DNA of 64,000 nt, from positions 248,001 through 312,000 of the forward strand of contig JANTQF010000002.1 of assembly GCA_032988165.1 (NCBI GenBank). The letters are read 5' to 3'. A program made the position numbers and the translations under genes. Source of the stretch: Emmonsiellopsis sp. PD_33 (Eukaryota; Ascomycota; Eurotiomycetes; Onygenales; Ajellomycetaceae). The stretch's first letter is position 1, and the number at the start of each line of letters is the position of its first letter. Under the pieces are notes generated by a model. That model ran no database searches, was not told where the DNA came from, and saw nothing but the letters and a program-made list of their open reading frames with translations. Of this stretch, positions 1 to 11,524 are shown one piece after another.

Positions 1-78
1 TGAGCCCAAGGTCTGAGATCTGAGGTCTAAGGGCACAGTTAATCTATATGTGACATGTGGTCTTCTTTGTGTGTTACA
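1..78 (-). repeat. 3' LTR inner end of the left gypsy element (partial)
   Basis: This segment matches 7,194-7,271 and 7,854-7,931 apart from C/T and A/G changes. On the minus strand it begins TGTAAC at position 78, directly after a G-rich polypurine tract, as a 3' LTR should. The rest of the LTR lies left of the window. Confidence 0.8.
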
Positions 79-95
79 ACTACCCCCCCCTTTAG
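79..95 (-). other. polypurine tract of the left gypsy element
   Basis: On the minus strand this reads CTAAAGGGGGGGGTAGT and abuts TGTAAC, the start of the 3' LTR. It is the expected plus-strand DNA primer site and fixes the element's orientation. Confidence 0.7.
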
Positions 96-900
96 GAGCT
101 GGCCTCCAGCAGATTCATGGATTTTCCATGTTGTAGCCAAAGAATCAGGCTAATATGCAATGCATATTGTAGAAGATTTAGGTTATTTCACATTGTAGAA
201 GGTTCAGGCTATTACACTTAATAGAAGGTTTAGACTGTTGCAGTTAGATAGTTTCATATTCTACAGGCTAATCATGTTATAGAAATCAGTGATTTCATTA
301 CCAGGTAATTTAGCATATAGCACAGTTAATGTTTGTTTTCCATGATTAGGCACCTAGGTGATAGTGAGTGGGTGATTTAGTATATAACTATGAATATATA
401 TACTCTCTACTTTACTACATTCTTTCATTTTCTTTATTAAATATTAGTATTATAATTTGATCTACTATCCTACTCATTATTTACTTTAGTATAATATCCT
501 CTTATCTGAGCATCTATGATGTCTTCCACTAATTTATGAATGCTTTACACACTAGTTGCACTTTATTTTTAAATTACCCAGCCTGAATTTGTATTTACAC
601 AGTTAGATGATTATTTTGCTTTTCATATGTTACAGCTACATAATATTGTCTGAGTATAATACACTACTTTTCTTTGCTTTTTTCATGTTGTTGAGGTACC
701 ATGTTATAGAAATTGCTAATAAATGTATTTTGATAGTCTAAAATAAAAAATATCAATTTGAAATAGCCCCCTAAACTCTCACATTATCACATATGTGCAG
801 AGAGCATGTGCTATTAGACTCTCTCTTCTCTCCTAACTTTCTTGTAGGGCTAATTACCCCTCTATGTAGTACTTTCTCATTCTAAGGTTCTCAAACTCCA

Positions 901-1700
901 TTGCACCCCTCCTCAGTCATACTCTCTTACTATAGAGATTCCTCTTTTATCTTCTCTTATAACCTCTCTTCTATATGTACTCCTACATCATCTTCTATTA
1001 CTACTACCTCTCTCTGCACACTCAGTCATCTGCCTGCCTCTATACCTCCTACTACCCCAGTCTGTTCTGCTCCTATTCTCACTGCCCTGACACCTACTAC
1101 CTAGTTGGCCAGAGATTTTGTGCAGCTCACCATACAGGCCCTGGAGGATAATGGTGACAACAAGGACAAGGATGAGAATAAGGAGGATAAGAATGAGAAT
1201 GATGATGATGATGATGATAATGAGAAGACTGAGAAGAAGGAGAATAAGTGCTAAAAGAGGTCTACTGAGAGCCTGCACTTATTAAAATAGTGCAGGGAGT
1301 ATGTCTACTATTTAATTATTAAGGCTGATGTGGAGGTATTTTATTACCCTTCTAAGAGTCTGCATGTGACTCACTGTTCTTGATGTATGTAGTACCATTA
1401 TCACTGTGAGATAATGAGTTTTCCTATAATTTAATTTGAAAAAAACTGATTGCTAACTGCACTGTAGGTTCCCATTAATGCATATGTAGATACTATAGAG
1501 TTAATTGATGCAGCTAAGTAATTAAATCACTTTAAGAACCTATTAGATAAGCCTGAGTATATTAATGTAATATAGCTGCTTCTTAGGATTCAGTAGTGAT
1601 AGAGTCAAGCAGCCATTCAATATAAGGAAGTGTTGGAGGAGGTAGAGAGGTTATTTAATATTACTCTGATTCTTTATGTAAGTATAATTATTTTGTCTTG
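901..1700 (+). pseudogene. decayed ORF of unknown function, antisense inside the gypsy 3' region
   Basis: A plus-strand frame opens at 901 with a Ser/Thr/Pro-rich stretch coded by a pyrimidine-rich tract. It continues through an acidic Asp/Glu/Asn/Lys tract (about 1,140-1,255) into a conserved-looking segment (REYVYYLIIKADVEVFYYPSK, then IELIDAAK...EEVERLFNI). Most interruptions are TAG or TAA where CAG or CAA (Gln) would fit, or TGA where CGA would fit, which is a C-to-T decay pattern. I do not recognise the family. It could be a nested element's protein or an antisense ORF of the retrotransposon. Confidence 0.4.
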
Positions 1701-1969
1701 ATGCACTTGATTGATTCTGACTTTGGTGGAAATAGCCTGCCCCCCTGGGCTAGATGTGGTGTGCACTTTAAGTTTTCTCTAGTGTTTTTCAGTTGTTTTT
1801 TGTCTGCTGTACCCCTCAGGGCTTTTAATATTAGTATAAAATAATGAGATTTGATTTTTAGGAACTTATCCTTCCTCTTCTCCTCTTTCTATATATAGGT
1901 TAGTTATCACTTGAGTTAACAGCACTTCAGCTTTATCATCTTGTGACTAAACTACACATTGAACTTATC

Positions 1970-4900
1970 AACCAGATTCTATACATTCTTAAGGTTTTTT
2001 ATGTTCTCCCAGGAATTCTCTGCCTCTATCATATTTTTCCAGCACACAAGATACTACTAGCTATTAAAATAGTCATACTTTTCTAGAATTTCTTTAATTT
2101 TGAACTTTTTAACTCTATCTATTATTATTAATTCAGCCTCTGGGATTTCACTGTGCCACACATGGTATAGTTCAAGTAATGAGACATGAAAAATGAGGTA
2201 TATATCTTTATATTATGATATAAGTTTCAGTTTGTATGCCTGTTTCCCCCACTTGTCAATAATTTTGAAAGAGCTGAGTTGATAATGATTTAGCTTTGAA
2301 CTTAAATGTAATGTGCTGATGTTTTTCAAGCACAGTATGACCTAATTCTCAACTGTGAAATACTTCTTCTTGTGATACTAATCATAGTATTTCTTCTGTG
2401 TTTTCTGGGCCTTCAGAAGAGATTCTCACAGATTATTCTATATTTTTCTCATACAGTGCATATATTTTATTGCCTCCTGCACTTCTCCCCCCTTCATATT
2501 AGTATCTAATTTAATATTAAGATACAGTTCAGATTAAAAACTCATCAGCACTTTCATAGAGGACATCTTGAGGATATTATATGCAGAGATGTTGTAGGAG
2601 AACTGCACTAGCAACAACCATCTAACCTAGTTATCCTGATAGAAGTTACAGTAGACATACAGATAGTGCTCAAGCATCTGATTCTGCCTCTCAGTTTAAC
2701 TATTCATTTGAGGGTAGAACACAGTCATTAATTATTAGCATACTTTCAGAAGATAATAGAGTATTAATTAGTATTTACTGGAGCTGAATATTTCAGTGCA
2801 GTTTATTACTCAATGGTGTGGGTAATTAAAAAATCCAGTGAAGATGTTAAATATCAGGTTTGCAAGCTCTAGTGCACTTATACCTTCATTGACTAGTTTA
2901 TAAACTACATACTTAATTAATTTATTTATAAATACTATGATTGAATTATAGACCTTGCTGTTCTACTTGAATGACAGGAGTTTGACAATGAAATCTATTA
3001 TCACTATTTCAAAAGAAAAGATGAGAATAAAAAGTAATTCTAATTAGTCATATTCCTTATGACAGTACATCTTAATCTATTAGTAGATATTATAGGTGCA
3101 CACATATTTCTAAACATCCATTATCATATCACACTAAAAGTATTTCCTTCAGATGCACTTAAGAGTACACTTAACATTAAAATGTCCCCCTTGAGGATCA
3201 TTATAATTTAATTTTATAATCTTATCCCTTATCACTTAATCTATAGGGATAGAAACATAACTCTTGTGATGAAGTAAACCATCTTAATTGATTGTTCAGT
3301 TTAAGTACTCAGCCTTATTCATTTTACTTACTTTCATCCTTCTGCACACCTCAGTGTGCTCAGTGTTCTAAGCTTGCATGCAGCACAGGAATTCCATAAT
3401 GAGTTCAGCAAGGAAGGATTTATAGGCTGTATCAGATTTCATGATTATATTAATTAATATTCACAGCATTAGATGAGCTAGTCTTCTTATATCATTAGCA
3501 ATATGTCTCTCATCTGCACACACATTTTAATATATGCAGGAAGCAAGTGCATCAATACAAATTATATTTTTCTTGTTATTTAATAGTTTTAAATGCATTA
3601 TTATATTAATTATTTGCTGACTGAGGTCTTTCAGCTGTGTTTGTATATCTATATTTAGTGTTCAAAATATTCCTTAAAGAAGCTTTTTTTGAATTATTAG
3701 TAATAATATTCACCTTGAAGCATTCTCTTTATAGTCAGGGTAACAACTAGGTGCATCTATAGGATTCTTCATCTCTAAACAGTGCTCAATGATAAAGTTA
3801 AATATAGAGAGTGTTTTCATTCATCATATCTGACATCTAACTAATTCCATTGTTATCATGAAATATTATAGGTTAATATGATTAGATAAAATCATCATGG
3901 GAAAATGTGCACCATGCAGGTAGTAGTACTATTACTTGAATGCTATGAGGATAATGAGAAGTTCCTAGTCATGCATACTATAATTATACTTTACTGATAA
4001 TAAGTCTTATAAATAGTATGCAATCAGGTGTCATTGTCTATCATTTAGATCTAACTGCAAGAGGATTGTACTCAGTGCAAAACCTAATATGTCTAGCTTC
4101 ACTCAGAGTTTTTAATCTGAATTGAAGTACACAAGGATCAGGACCTTTATAAATGCACTTTTCAGCTCTTAAAAAGCTTTCTATACATTAGCATTGAGAA
4201 GGATCATCTTTCAGTTCTGGCCTTTCTATATTATGTTCTTTATAAGTGTAGATAAGAGCTGTACTTTTACTGTAAATCTATCTATAAAATAGCAGTAAAA
4301 ATTCACAAACCCTAAGAATATCTAAATGTTATAGATGTACTTGGGTTTCAGCCAGAAGAGAATAGTATTAATTCAGCTCTATTTCATCTCAATATCATTC
4401 ATATTAATCACAAAGCCAAGGAAATTAATGCAATCCACATGAAATATATATTTACTGAGCTTCACATACAATTTGTAGGTGCACAGGCATTTCAGCACCA
4501 TGCACACATATTTGTGATGCTCTTTCTTTAAGTTCAAGTAGATAATAATATCATCCAGGTAGATAATATAGTAGATATCTAGGAGATTACTCAGAGCCTT
4601 ATTAATATAGAATTAGAATATTACTAATGCATTTGTGAGTTCAAAGGGGACCACTTGGTATTCAAAATGGCTATAATGCATTTAGAAAGCTATTTTCCAC
4701 TTATCATCTTTATGTATATATAGTTGATGATATATATTATGAAGATCTAACTACAAGTAGATCTTTATACCAGCCAGCCTGTTAATCATTTTACTGATCA
4801 AAAGGAGAGAATATTAATTCTTTATACTGATAGTATTGAGCTCATAATAGTCTACATAAAGATGTATAATTCTATCTTTTTTTAGGACAAAAAATATCAG

Positions 4901-6900
4901 TACATCTACAGGGCTTTTTAATGAGCATATTCATTCTTTTTCCAGACTAGATTCTAGGTATTCACACAGCACCTCTAGTTCTTTAATGAAGAGGTTATAG
5001 ATTGATTAATAGAGAGATTCTTTTCTAGATATTAAATTAATTAGATGATCATGTTGTACATGTTTTAGAAGCAATCCTGCTACAGCTTCTGAGAAAACAT
5101 TTTTATATTCATAATAGGCTTCTAATATCATTAGCTCTTTATCTAGAACTGCACTGAACAGAGTAATCAGTTCATCCCCTTTCAGTTAATATAAGTAAAT
5201 AATATAAGCTACACATCTAACTCTGACCATTGCATCCACCTGTTTCATAGTGATGATCTTAATGTTATTAATATGCAGTGCACAGTATGTTCAGTGTAAT
5301 TTTAACCATTAAATATTGGGATTCACAGCCTTGAGCCAGGGAAATCCCAAGATAACATCATAGCCTTTTATATCTACTACTTCAAAGTGAAAGCTCTAGT
5401 CACAAGAGAGTCCCTTGTCATTAATTGTGTATGTGTACATCTCATGTTAGTCATAGGTCATGATTCAGTGTCTGTTAATTGCACTGATCTAGCATGAATC
5501 TTTACTGCCTTTTTCAAGATATACTTTCACCTATTTTTAGCTGATAAAATTTACTTCTACATCTAAGTTAATAAGTACTCAGGCAATGACTAACCCTTAA
5601 GGGGTTTCTAGCCATATCTTAATCATCATCACTTCTTTGCTGTACCTCTGTCTCATCTTATCCACTCCTAGCACTATAGCAGTACTCAGTACTGAGGAAT
5701 CTAGTTTTTTAACTTACACTTCTTCATGCACTTTTTGAGATGAAGTTCCTAGTAGTTGTCAGGGATATGATCTGATTTATTATAGTAAGAGTACTTAGAA
5801 TAAGAGATAAACTTGAGTCATAAGAATCAGCCTCTAAGTGTGTGATTCAGGGATTTTTCCCTTTCAGACTCCATTTTCATCCAGGAATCAAAAGACTTTT
5901 TCTTGTATAATAGATTTGCAGTGATTTCCTGCTTGAATAAGAATAGTTTTTAGTTCTTGCAATATTACTTCACTTTGCATAGAAATGCTAGTATCTCTTT
6001 ATAATCCTTAGAATTTCTCTTCATTAGATGTATATGAATCTGAATTTTCTCTTAGCAGCAGTTCATCAGGTTGAAATTGCACTGTTCCTTCTGAATCTTA
6101 TAGAGTAGGTATTTCTCCAGGTTGAGGAGATACTTGGTAAAATCTCAAATAGATTGATTATTCCATTGTTGCACATCTATGTATCTCTTGATTGATTATC
6201 ATTAAAGCACATTTAGATTCATGAGGTGTAGTTATAACTACATATAGAGGTCTTTCCAGATAAGTAATAAATTCTTTAGATTTACTTTATAATTCTTGTA
6301 GAAAGCATCTTATTAGTAGAGAGGTTTCATAATGAGCTTTTACACAGCATTCTAAATGTAGTATTTTTTAACAGTATAGTAGTCTTCATCACATTTAAAT
6401 TCCATTTTGATTTAGATGATGAAATCTTCAAGCTCTGACATGCTTTTTCCTTAATATTTAGAGGATGTATTAATCTTTAGATAGGTAGTTCAGTAGGGTA
6501 ACTAGGTTATTTCTGCATGAGATTTTTTTAAGGTTTGATTTTGAGTTATGATCTTCTCCTGCATAATCAGCACAGCTACCTCTTAATTTATTAATTCATT
6601 TTGTACTAGCTAGTCCTTCAACACCTTCATCATACACTCTGCCTTTTGGATTTTCTATTACATTTATAGCTCTTTAATACATTCTTTAATTATATGTAGC
6701 TGCACAGCAGGCAGGCACAGATCTTTATTATCTGATCCTTCATTACCTACAGTTGATTTATAGTCAGATTTCTGTGGAGGATTCTGCAGAGATTCAAGTT
6801 ATAATTCATCATCACTGATCTCTTACTACACAGAGGGATTAGCATGCACTTAAGAGATTCCTCTGCAGTTATTTGTAGTCTTTCTACAAGCCATCTTATT
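1970..6900 (-). pseudogene. gypsy gag-pol remnant (protease, RT, RNase H, integrase, chromodomain)
   Basis: Order along the minus strand: gag-like remnant (about 6,900-5,900), protease and linker (about 5,900-5,280), reverse transcriptase with YLDDI (about 5,250-4,450), RNase H (about 4,300-3,800), integrase (about 3,500-2,200) and chromodomain (about 2,150-1,970). The RT box and chromodomain are direct reads; the other borders are estimates from the usual Ty3/gypsy order. No frame longer than 60 codons survives, so nothing can be translated as it stands. The enzyme would have copied the element's RNA in cytoplasmic particles and inserted it, with the chromodomain probably steering it to heterochromatin (family knowledge). 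Confidence 0.75.
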
Positions 6901-7025
6901 ATTATTCATCTATTTCTAATAGATTATTCACTTAGAGATAAGCAAACAGAACTGTAATGTTCAGCATCAAATATAAAGGCTTTTGAATTCAAAAAGGTGG
7001 ACTATGAGTCATTGAACAGTGTGAT

Positions 7026-7271
7026 AGGAATAGACAGGTAAAAATGTATGTATATTTTAAATGTAGGAGTCATATAGTAATAAGACTGTTTGCTGGTTCT
7101 TTTCATAAGAAACCTGTGCAGCATATATATCAATAGCTAGCTACTAAGTGTGCACTACATGTGCATTGCCAGGCACACTGTCAGGCACACTGTCAGGCCC
7201 AAGGTCCAAGATCTAAGGTCTGAGGGCACAGTTGATCTACATGTGACACACAGTCTCCTTTGCATGTTATA
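7026..7271 (-). repeat. 5' LTR of the left gypsy element
   Basis: A 246-bp segment, the same length as the lone copy at 7,686-7,931; its last 78 bp match 1-78. Differences are transitions. The flank inside the element (below 7,026) does not show a clear TGG-type primer site, so the exact inner end may be off by one or two bases. Confidence 0.75.
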
Positions 7272-7685
7272 GTTTTAAATATTTCTATTCTTATAACTTC
7301 TTTTATTTTTATTAGTAAGACATTCTTAAATTACTTATATAAATTTAGTACTAGTTTTATTACCTTCTTCAGTACATTCTTCCTCTTTGCATACATGACT
7401 AGGTCTTTACTTTTATTATAAAGAATATTACTTAGTTATCTTAGTAGTATACTACAGTTCTGTAATTACTATACCTTATTAGAGTTTTTATTTTATAGTT
7501 ATTTATTATCATAGCTGATGCTTTTCTCCATTACAATCATATAATAAGTACAATTAGAATAAGCTTATACTCTAAGTATGTAGCTCTTATAGAAAAAAGT
7601 ATAAAGATGATAAAAAAAATTCTTAGATAGTTTTTTTACTTTAATTTAAGAGGCTTCATTCAAGATAGTTTAATAAAGCTATATC
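7272..7685. repeat. AT-rich repeat R, copy 1
   Basis: This stretch between two LTR copies matches 8,052-8,277 in its first half and 15,867-15,995 in its second half, with many transitions. The two matching halves are now separated by the hAT insertion. I see no coding potential. It may be the internal part of a degraded element. Confidence 0.6.
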
Positions 7686-7931
7686 TGAAATAGATAGGTA
7701 AAAATGTATGTATATTTTAAATGTAAGAATTATATAATAATAGAATTATTTATTAATTCTTTTTATAAGAAACTTATATAATATATATATTAATAGCTAG
7801 CTACTAAGTGTACATTATATATATATTACTAGATACACTGCTAGGCATACTGCTGAGCCTGAGATCTGAGATCTAAAATCTAAAAATATAGTTAATTTAT
7901 ATATAATATATAATCTTCTTTATATATTATA
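7686..7931 (-). repeat. lone LTR of the left gypsy family, heavily decayed
   Basis: A 246-bp copy of the LTR at 7,026-7,271. It is much more AT-rich because most remaining CA/TG dinucleotides have become TA. Pol sequence is absent on both sides, which suggests a solo LTR left by recombination or a degraded fragment. No matching target duplication is visible beside it. Confidence 0.7.
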
Positions 7932-8277
7932 AGAGCTTTGTAGTTATATTATAAGATGATAATCTCTTATAAGGTCTAACTTAGCATTATTTTAACTATA
8001 TTACTTTAAGTGGCAACTAATACTTATATTTTCAGCTAATATATTATTTATATAGTTTTAGATGTTTTTACTCTTATAGCTCTCTTCATCTTTATTAGCA
8101 AAATATTCTTAAATTATCTATATAAATTTAATATTAGCTTTGCTGCCTTCTTCAGTACATTTTTCCCCTTTATATATATAACTGAGTCTTTACTCTTATT
8201 ATAAAGAATGTCACTTAGTTGTCTTAGTAGTATACTATAATTTTATAGTTAGTATATTTTATTAGAGTTTTCATTTT
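7932..8277. repeat. AT-rich repeat R, copy 2, left part (split by the hAT)
   Basis: Positions 8,052-8,277 match 7,275-7,510. The match resumes at 15,867 beyond the hAT element, so R was one piece before the insertion. The first 120 bases (7,932-8,051) have no counterpart in copy 1. Confidence 0.6.
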
Positions 8278-8285
8278 ATAATTAT
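8278..8285. repeat. hAT target-site duplication, left copy
   Basis: ATAATTAT here is repeated exactly at 15,859-15,866 on the other side of the element. Confidence 0.85.
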
Positions 8286-8483
8286 TAGACTAGCCATTTG
8301 TTACCAAACCAAACTAAAACTAAATTTAACCTTAGGCATTTTACCTGGAATGATAATCCTTTTTACTATATTATTACTTTAATATAGGTACTATATTACA
8401 TTTATATTTTACTTGATTAGTCCCAAATTATATTATAAAATAATATTATAGTCCTAAATCATGTTTAGTATTAAAAATATAAG

Positions 8484-8536
8484 TCCTAGTCCCATTTGGT
8501 CCCAATTATCTCTATTGGGACCAAATGGGACTAGGA
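8484..8536. repeat. perfect 23-bp inverted repeat (hairpin) in the hAT subterminal region
   Basis: Arms 8,484-8,506 and 8,514-8,536 are exact reverse complements with a 7-base loop. They contain GTCCCATTTGGTCCCAAT and its complement. Related single motifs (GGGACCAAATAGGATCAAG) occur near the right end at about 15,583, so the arms may be subterminal transposase-binding repeats. Confidence 0.85.
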
Positions 8537-8759
8537 ATCCTGGTTTAGATTATATAATTATAATCACATGACTAGGTAATGTCAAGTCTGAGATATATAA
8601 ATGACAGAACAACTTTAAAATGCACATTTACAGTAGTGAGTGTTATTAAATATTATTACTTTTCATTGCCTGAAGGCCTCAGCCCCAACCCTAAACTAAA
8701 AAAACTAAAAAACTAAAAACACACAAAAACATTAAAAAATCCTCTTAAATCTTGAGGGC

Positions 8760-9350
8760 AGTCTGCTTAAAGTACTCTGACCTAATTGCATCTACTACCT
8801 CCCTCATTAACTATATATTCTTGACTCTGAGAGTTAACCACTTTCCATGCATCATCATTTTAACTCTACCTATATTCATAATATAATCAGTATATATATT
8901 TAGTAGACTTAGTAGAGTAGTTAACTTACACTTGAAAAGGGTGGTGAGAGCTGTTTCTACTGCCAACTAGATGGCATTAAGAGTAGAGCACTGGAAGTAA
9001 TGCTTCCCACCATTAATCTTGTGAATTAGATGTGCTATTATGATCTTGGCAAAAATGAGCTTCTCAGACTTCTGATAGAACTAGACCTTCTAAATTCACT
9101 CTATTAATCTGAATGAGTAACTGAGCATTACTAAAAAGTATGACCATAACTTACTATTCTTATTGTAGTAGTAATAGGGCTTGAGATTGCATTTAACCCA
9201 GTGATTTCTTAAGGTATTAAGGAGCTCAGTATGATATTAATCTCACTTGGCCTTCTACTCAGTGACACATGCCTCATAGGCTTCTTTGTGATCAGGCACA
9301 GTATTTTTCATCATCACTTGGCAGGGGAGGAAGGTGTACTTTGGCATTTT
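8760..9350 (-). pseudogene. decayed hAT-internal gene, minus strand, unknown function
   Basis: Reading leftwards, a frame starts at an ATG near 9,342 (MPKYTFLPCQVMMKNTVPDH) and runs with TAG/TGA interruptions through LLNTLRNHWVKCNLKPYYYY. It then meets a well-formed intron (9,154 to 9,101, GTAAGT...TTAATAG). After the intron it continues with KSEKLIFAKIIIAHLIHKINGG and ILxxCxxLx-type sequence to about 8,760. Upstream (9,380-9,490) the minus strand is pyrimidine-rich, like a fungal 5' leader. I do not recognise the family. It is paired head to head with the next gene. Confidence 0.45.
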
Positions 9351-9799
9351 CAAATTAAGGGAGGGGATATTGATGCATTTAGATAGAGAGTAGGAGAGAT
9401 AGAGATATAGCTGATTGAAATGATAAGAGAGGAGAAATAGAATAGATAGAGAAAAGAAGAAGAGAGAGGAGAAGAGGAGGGAAAAAAAAAGAAATATTAT
9501 TGAAATTTCAACTCTAACTAGCTACCCTAATAATCTGTAATCATCACTTGGGTCTATTTCTGATATGAATTGCCTGGTAACACCATATAAAGAATATTAA
9601 ATATAGATATATCAAATGTAAACAACCTACTTTTAGATTAGAGAAATTCCCCCTATCTTTTTATTTTTCCTCCTTTTCTTCTCTTTCTTTCCTTCTTTTC
9701 CTACCACTATTCCATCTCTCCTCTTTTAATATTCTTATCTCACTATCATAATTATCACTCTCTCTCACTACCACTATCAGTCATATCTTTACCTGCCTT

Positions 9800-10605
9800 C
9801 AAGATCTACATGACTAAGGCCTGTAAGTATCACTATCAGCTTGAGGGGCCTAAGAAAGAAGCATTCAAATAGAGTGAGATCAACCACAAGATGTGCTATG
9901 TCACACTGAAGAAGCTACATGAGGAAAATAAATGATAATAATTTATAATAATACTTATATATGAATTTAGCTAATCTGTGCTAGGAATGAGGCTGATAAG
10001 ACTGGGCATAAAAAATTAGAGAAGAAGATAGTAGAGTAGCTAATGTAGAAGCATTGAGACTAGAAGTACTCTTAAGAATGATATGAAATAAAGGTAGAGT
10101 AAGAGGAGGCTATAAAGAAGGCTGCTAAGAAGAAATGCTGCTAGAAGCAGGTCAAGGAAATTCTAGAGTATGAGGCTAAAAAGTTCAAGCAGGTAAGAGT
10201 TCTAGTCATACTTTTTAATAATACTCTTCTAATTCAATTAAATGAATTAGCAGGTTTGCAATGAGAAGGGGATTAAGGACCTTTTTTACTCCTGCATGCA
10301 CATAATGATTCAGAACATTAAAGAGGCTGCATTGCTCTCTAACTGGGCTAATCTCCTTACTACTAAGATTAATGCTAATATAGCTAATTAGAAGATAGCT
10401 GATTTTAATGCCCAGATTGATCTGGCTTATTATGAGGAGCTGTCTCTACTAAAGGAGATGCTAGAGGATAAGTTTGAGGTTGTTCTCATCTCTGATGAGG
10501 AGGAGGAGGAGGAAGAGGAGGAGAAGAAGGAGTAGATTATTAAGAATAAAGAGATTAAGAAAGAGGAGGAGGAGAAAGATGAGGAAAATAAGTCTAAGTA
10601 AAAAT
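9800..10605 (+). pseudogene. decayed hAT-internal gene, plus strand, coiled-coil/acidic protein of unknown function
   Basis: After a pyrimidine-rich leader (9,640-9,790) a frame with few interruptions starts around 9,807 (KIYMTKACKYHYQLEGPKKE). It is rich in Lys, Glu and Ala, likely coiled coil, and ends in a run of Glu (about 10,490-10,530) followed by a Lys/Glu tail. An intron with GTAAGAG donor and TAGCAG acceptor lies at 10,193-10,253. Stops such as TAG replace likely CAG or TGG codons. I do not recognise the family. It points away from the gene at 8,760-9,350 and may be hAT cargo or an older nested element. Confidence 0.45.
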
Positions 10606-11084
10606 TTTTTCTTTTAGTAGATAGTATAGTGAAGTTGATAATAAATAAAGAAGTTTAATTGATTGAATTAAAATTTCCTACTCCTATTTTTAAATTGAGA
10701 TTTCTACAATGAAAATGAGTAGTATATAGTGAAGATATATATATATAATATCTATATACTTCCAGTGAGATATATCTATATTAACCATTTCTTGCAATGT
10801 ACAATCTATACTAAATAAATATTAAAACTCTCCCAGTAACACTTTTTAGTAATGATATATTAATATTTAATTCATATTTAACATGGATTTCAATGTTTAT
10901 GATATTAATATCTATATTTTAATAATTCTATTCTTCTTGTTTGATGATGCACCTCAACTCCTGAGATTAATTTTATCATGTATATTAGTATGATAAGAAA
11001 ATTTTATTTCAGCTATATAATAGATTTATCTTAATTAATATCATCATTCATCATCATTACCCCCTTTATTAGCATTGAAAATGG
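10606..11084. other. AT-rich spacer upstream of the hAT transposase remnant
   Basis: No coding frame is seen. A copy of the CTTTTTAGTAAT motif found in the introns of this element occurs near 10,840, and CT-rich stretches are weak. It is probably the promoter and leader of the transposase gene. Confidence 0.4.
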
Positions 11085-11200
11085 ATGATTCCATTGAAAA
11101 CCTCCCTGAAATCACAGTTAAAGTAAAGAAATATATTGTGTATGAAGATTCATACTCTCAATGATTCTACACCTGATAGGCAACTATAGAATACTATATA

Positions 11201-11316
11201 ACCAGGCCCTTAAGATTACATTGGCATAGCTACTTCACCTTTGGATGGACCCTCACATATGAGGGTCTGCTACCTCAATGAAAACTACCATCTCAACATG
11301 AAAAATTTTTACATTT
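11201..11316. repeat. left terminal inverted repeat of the pogo element
   Basis: It pairs with 13,065-13,182 in inverse orientation. The most conserved part is the GGATGGACCCTCACATATGA core and the CTCAATGAAAACTACCATCT segment. Confidence 0.85.
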
Positions 11317-11524
11317 TTATTATTCCACCTTTAAAATTCAATAACCACCCAACATGATGGCTTCCTCCTATATTTTAATAGAGAATTGAATCTCTGAAGC
11401 TCTATCTATAATTACTGATGAGAAAAAACCAAATATAAGGGCTTTAGCCATGGAATATAAGGTCCCCTACTCATGTCTGTACAACTGATATTATGGTTGC
11501 ACTACTCAGATGAATTAACCTCCA

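Larger units (their letters stand above)
1..7271 (-). mobile_element. Ty3/gypsy chromovirus-like LTR retrotransposon, RIP-decayed, truncated by the window edge
   Basis: Read on the minus strand, this stretch runs 5' LTR (7,026-7,271), gag/pol remnants (about 6,900 to 1,970), a polypurine tract (79-95) and the inner end of the 3' LTR (78 to 1). Pol is recognisable from three blocks: a protease-RT linker with a DVILGFPWLKAVNP-type string near 5,285-5,370, an RT catalytic box YLDDI near 4,535-4,575, and a chromodomain-like tail (FKIKEILEKY...YLVCWK) near 1,975-2,150 that follows the integrase. Chromodomain-tailed integrases define chromoviruses. All frames are broken by TGA, TAG and TAA, and CpG is essentially absent. 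The roughly 1.8 kb between chromodomain and polypurine tract is longer than usual and holds an antisense ORF remnant. The left LTR continues outside the window, so its length and target duplication cannot be checked. Confidence 0.85.

Noticed and set aside
988..1278. 96-codon minus-strand frame with a long Ile/Leu run
   Set aside because: It is the shadow of the acidic Asp/Glu tract on the plus strand; poly-GAT read backwards gives Ile runs.
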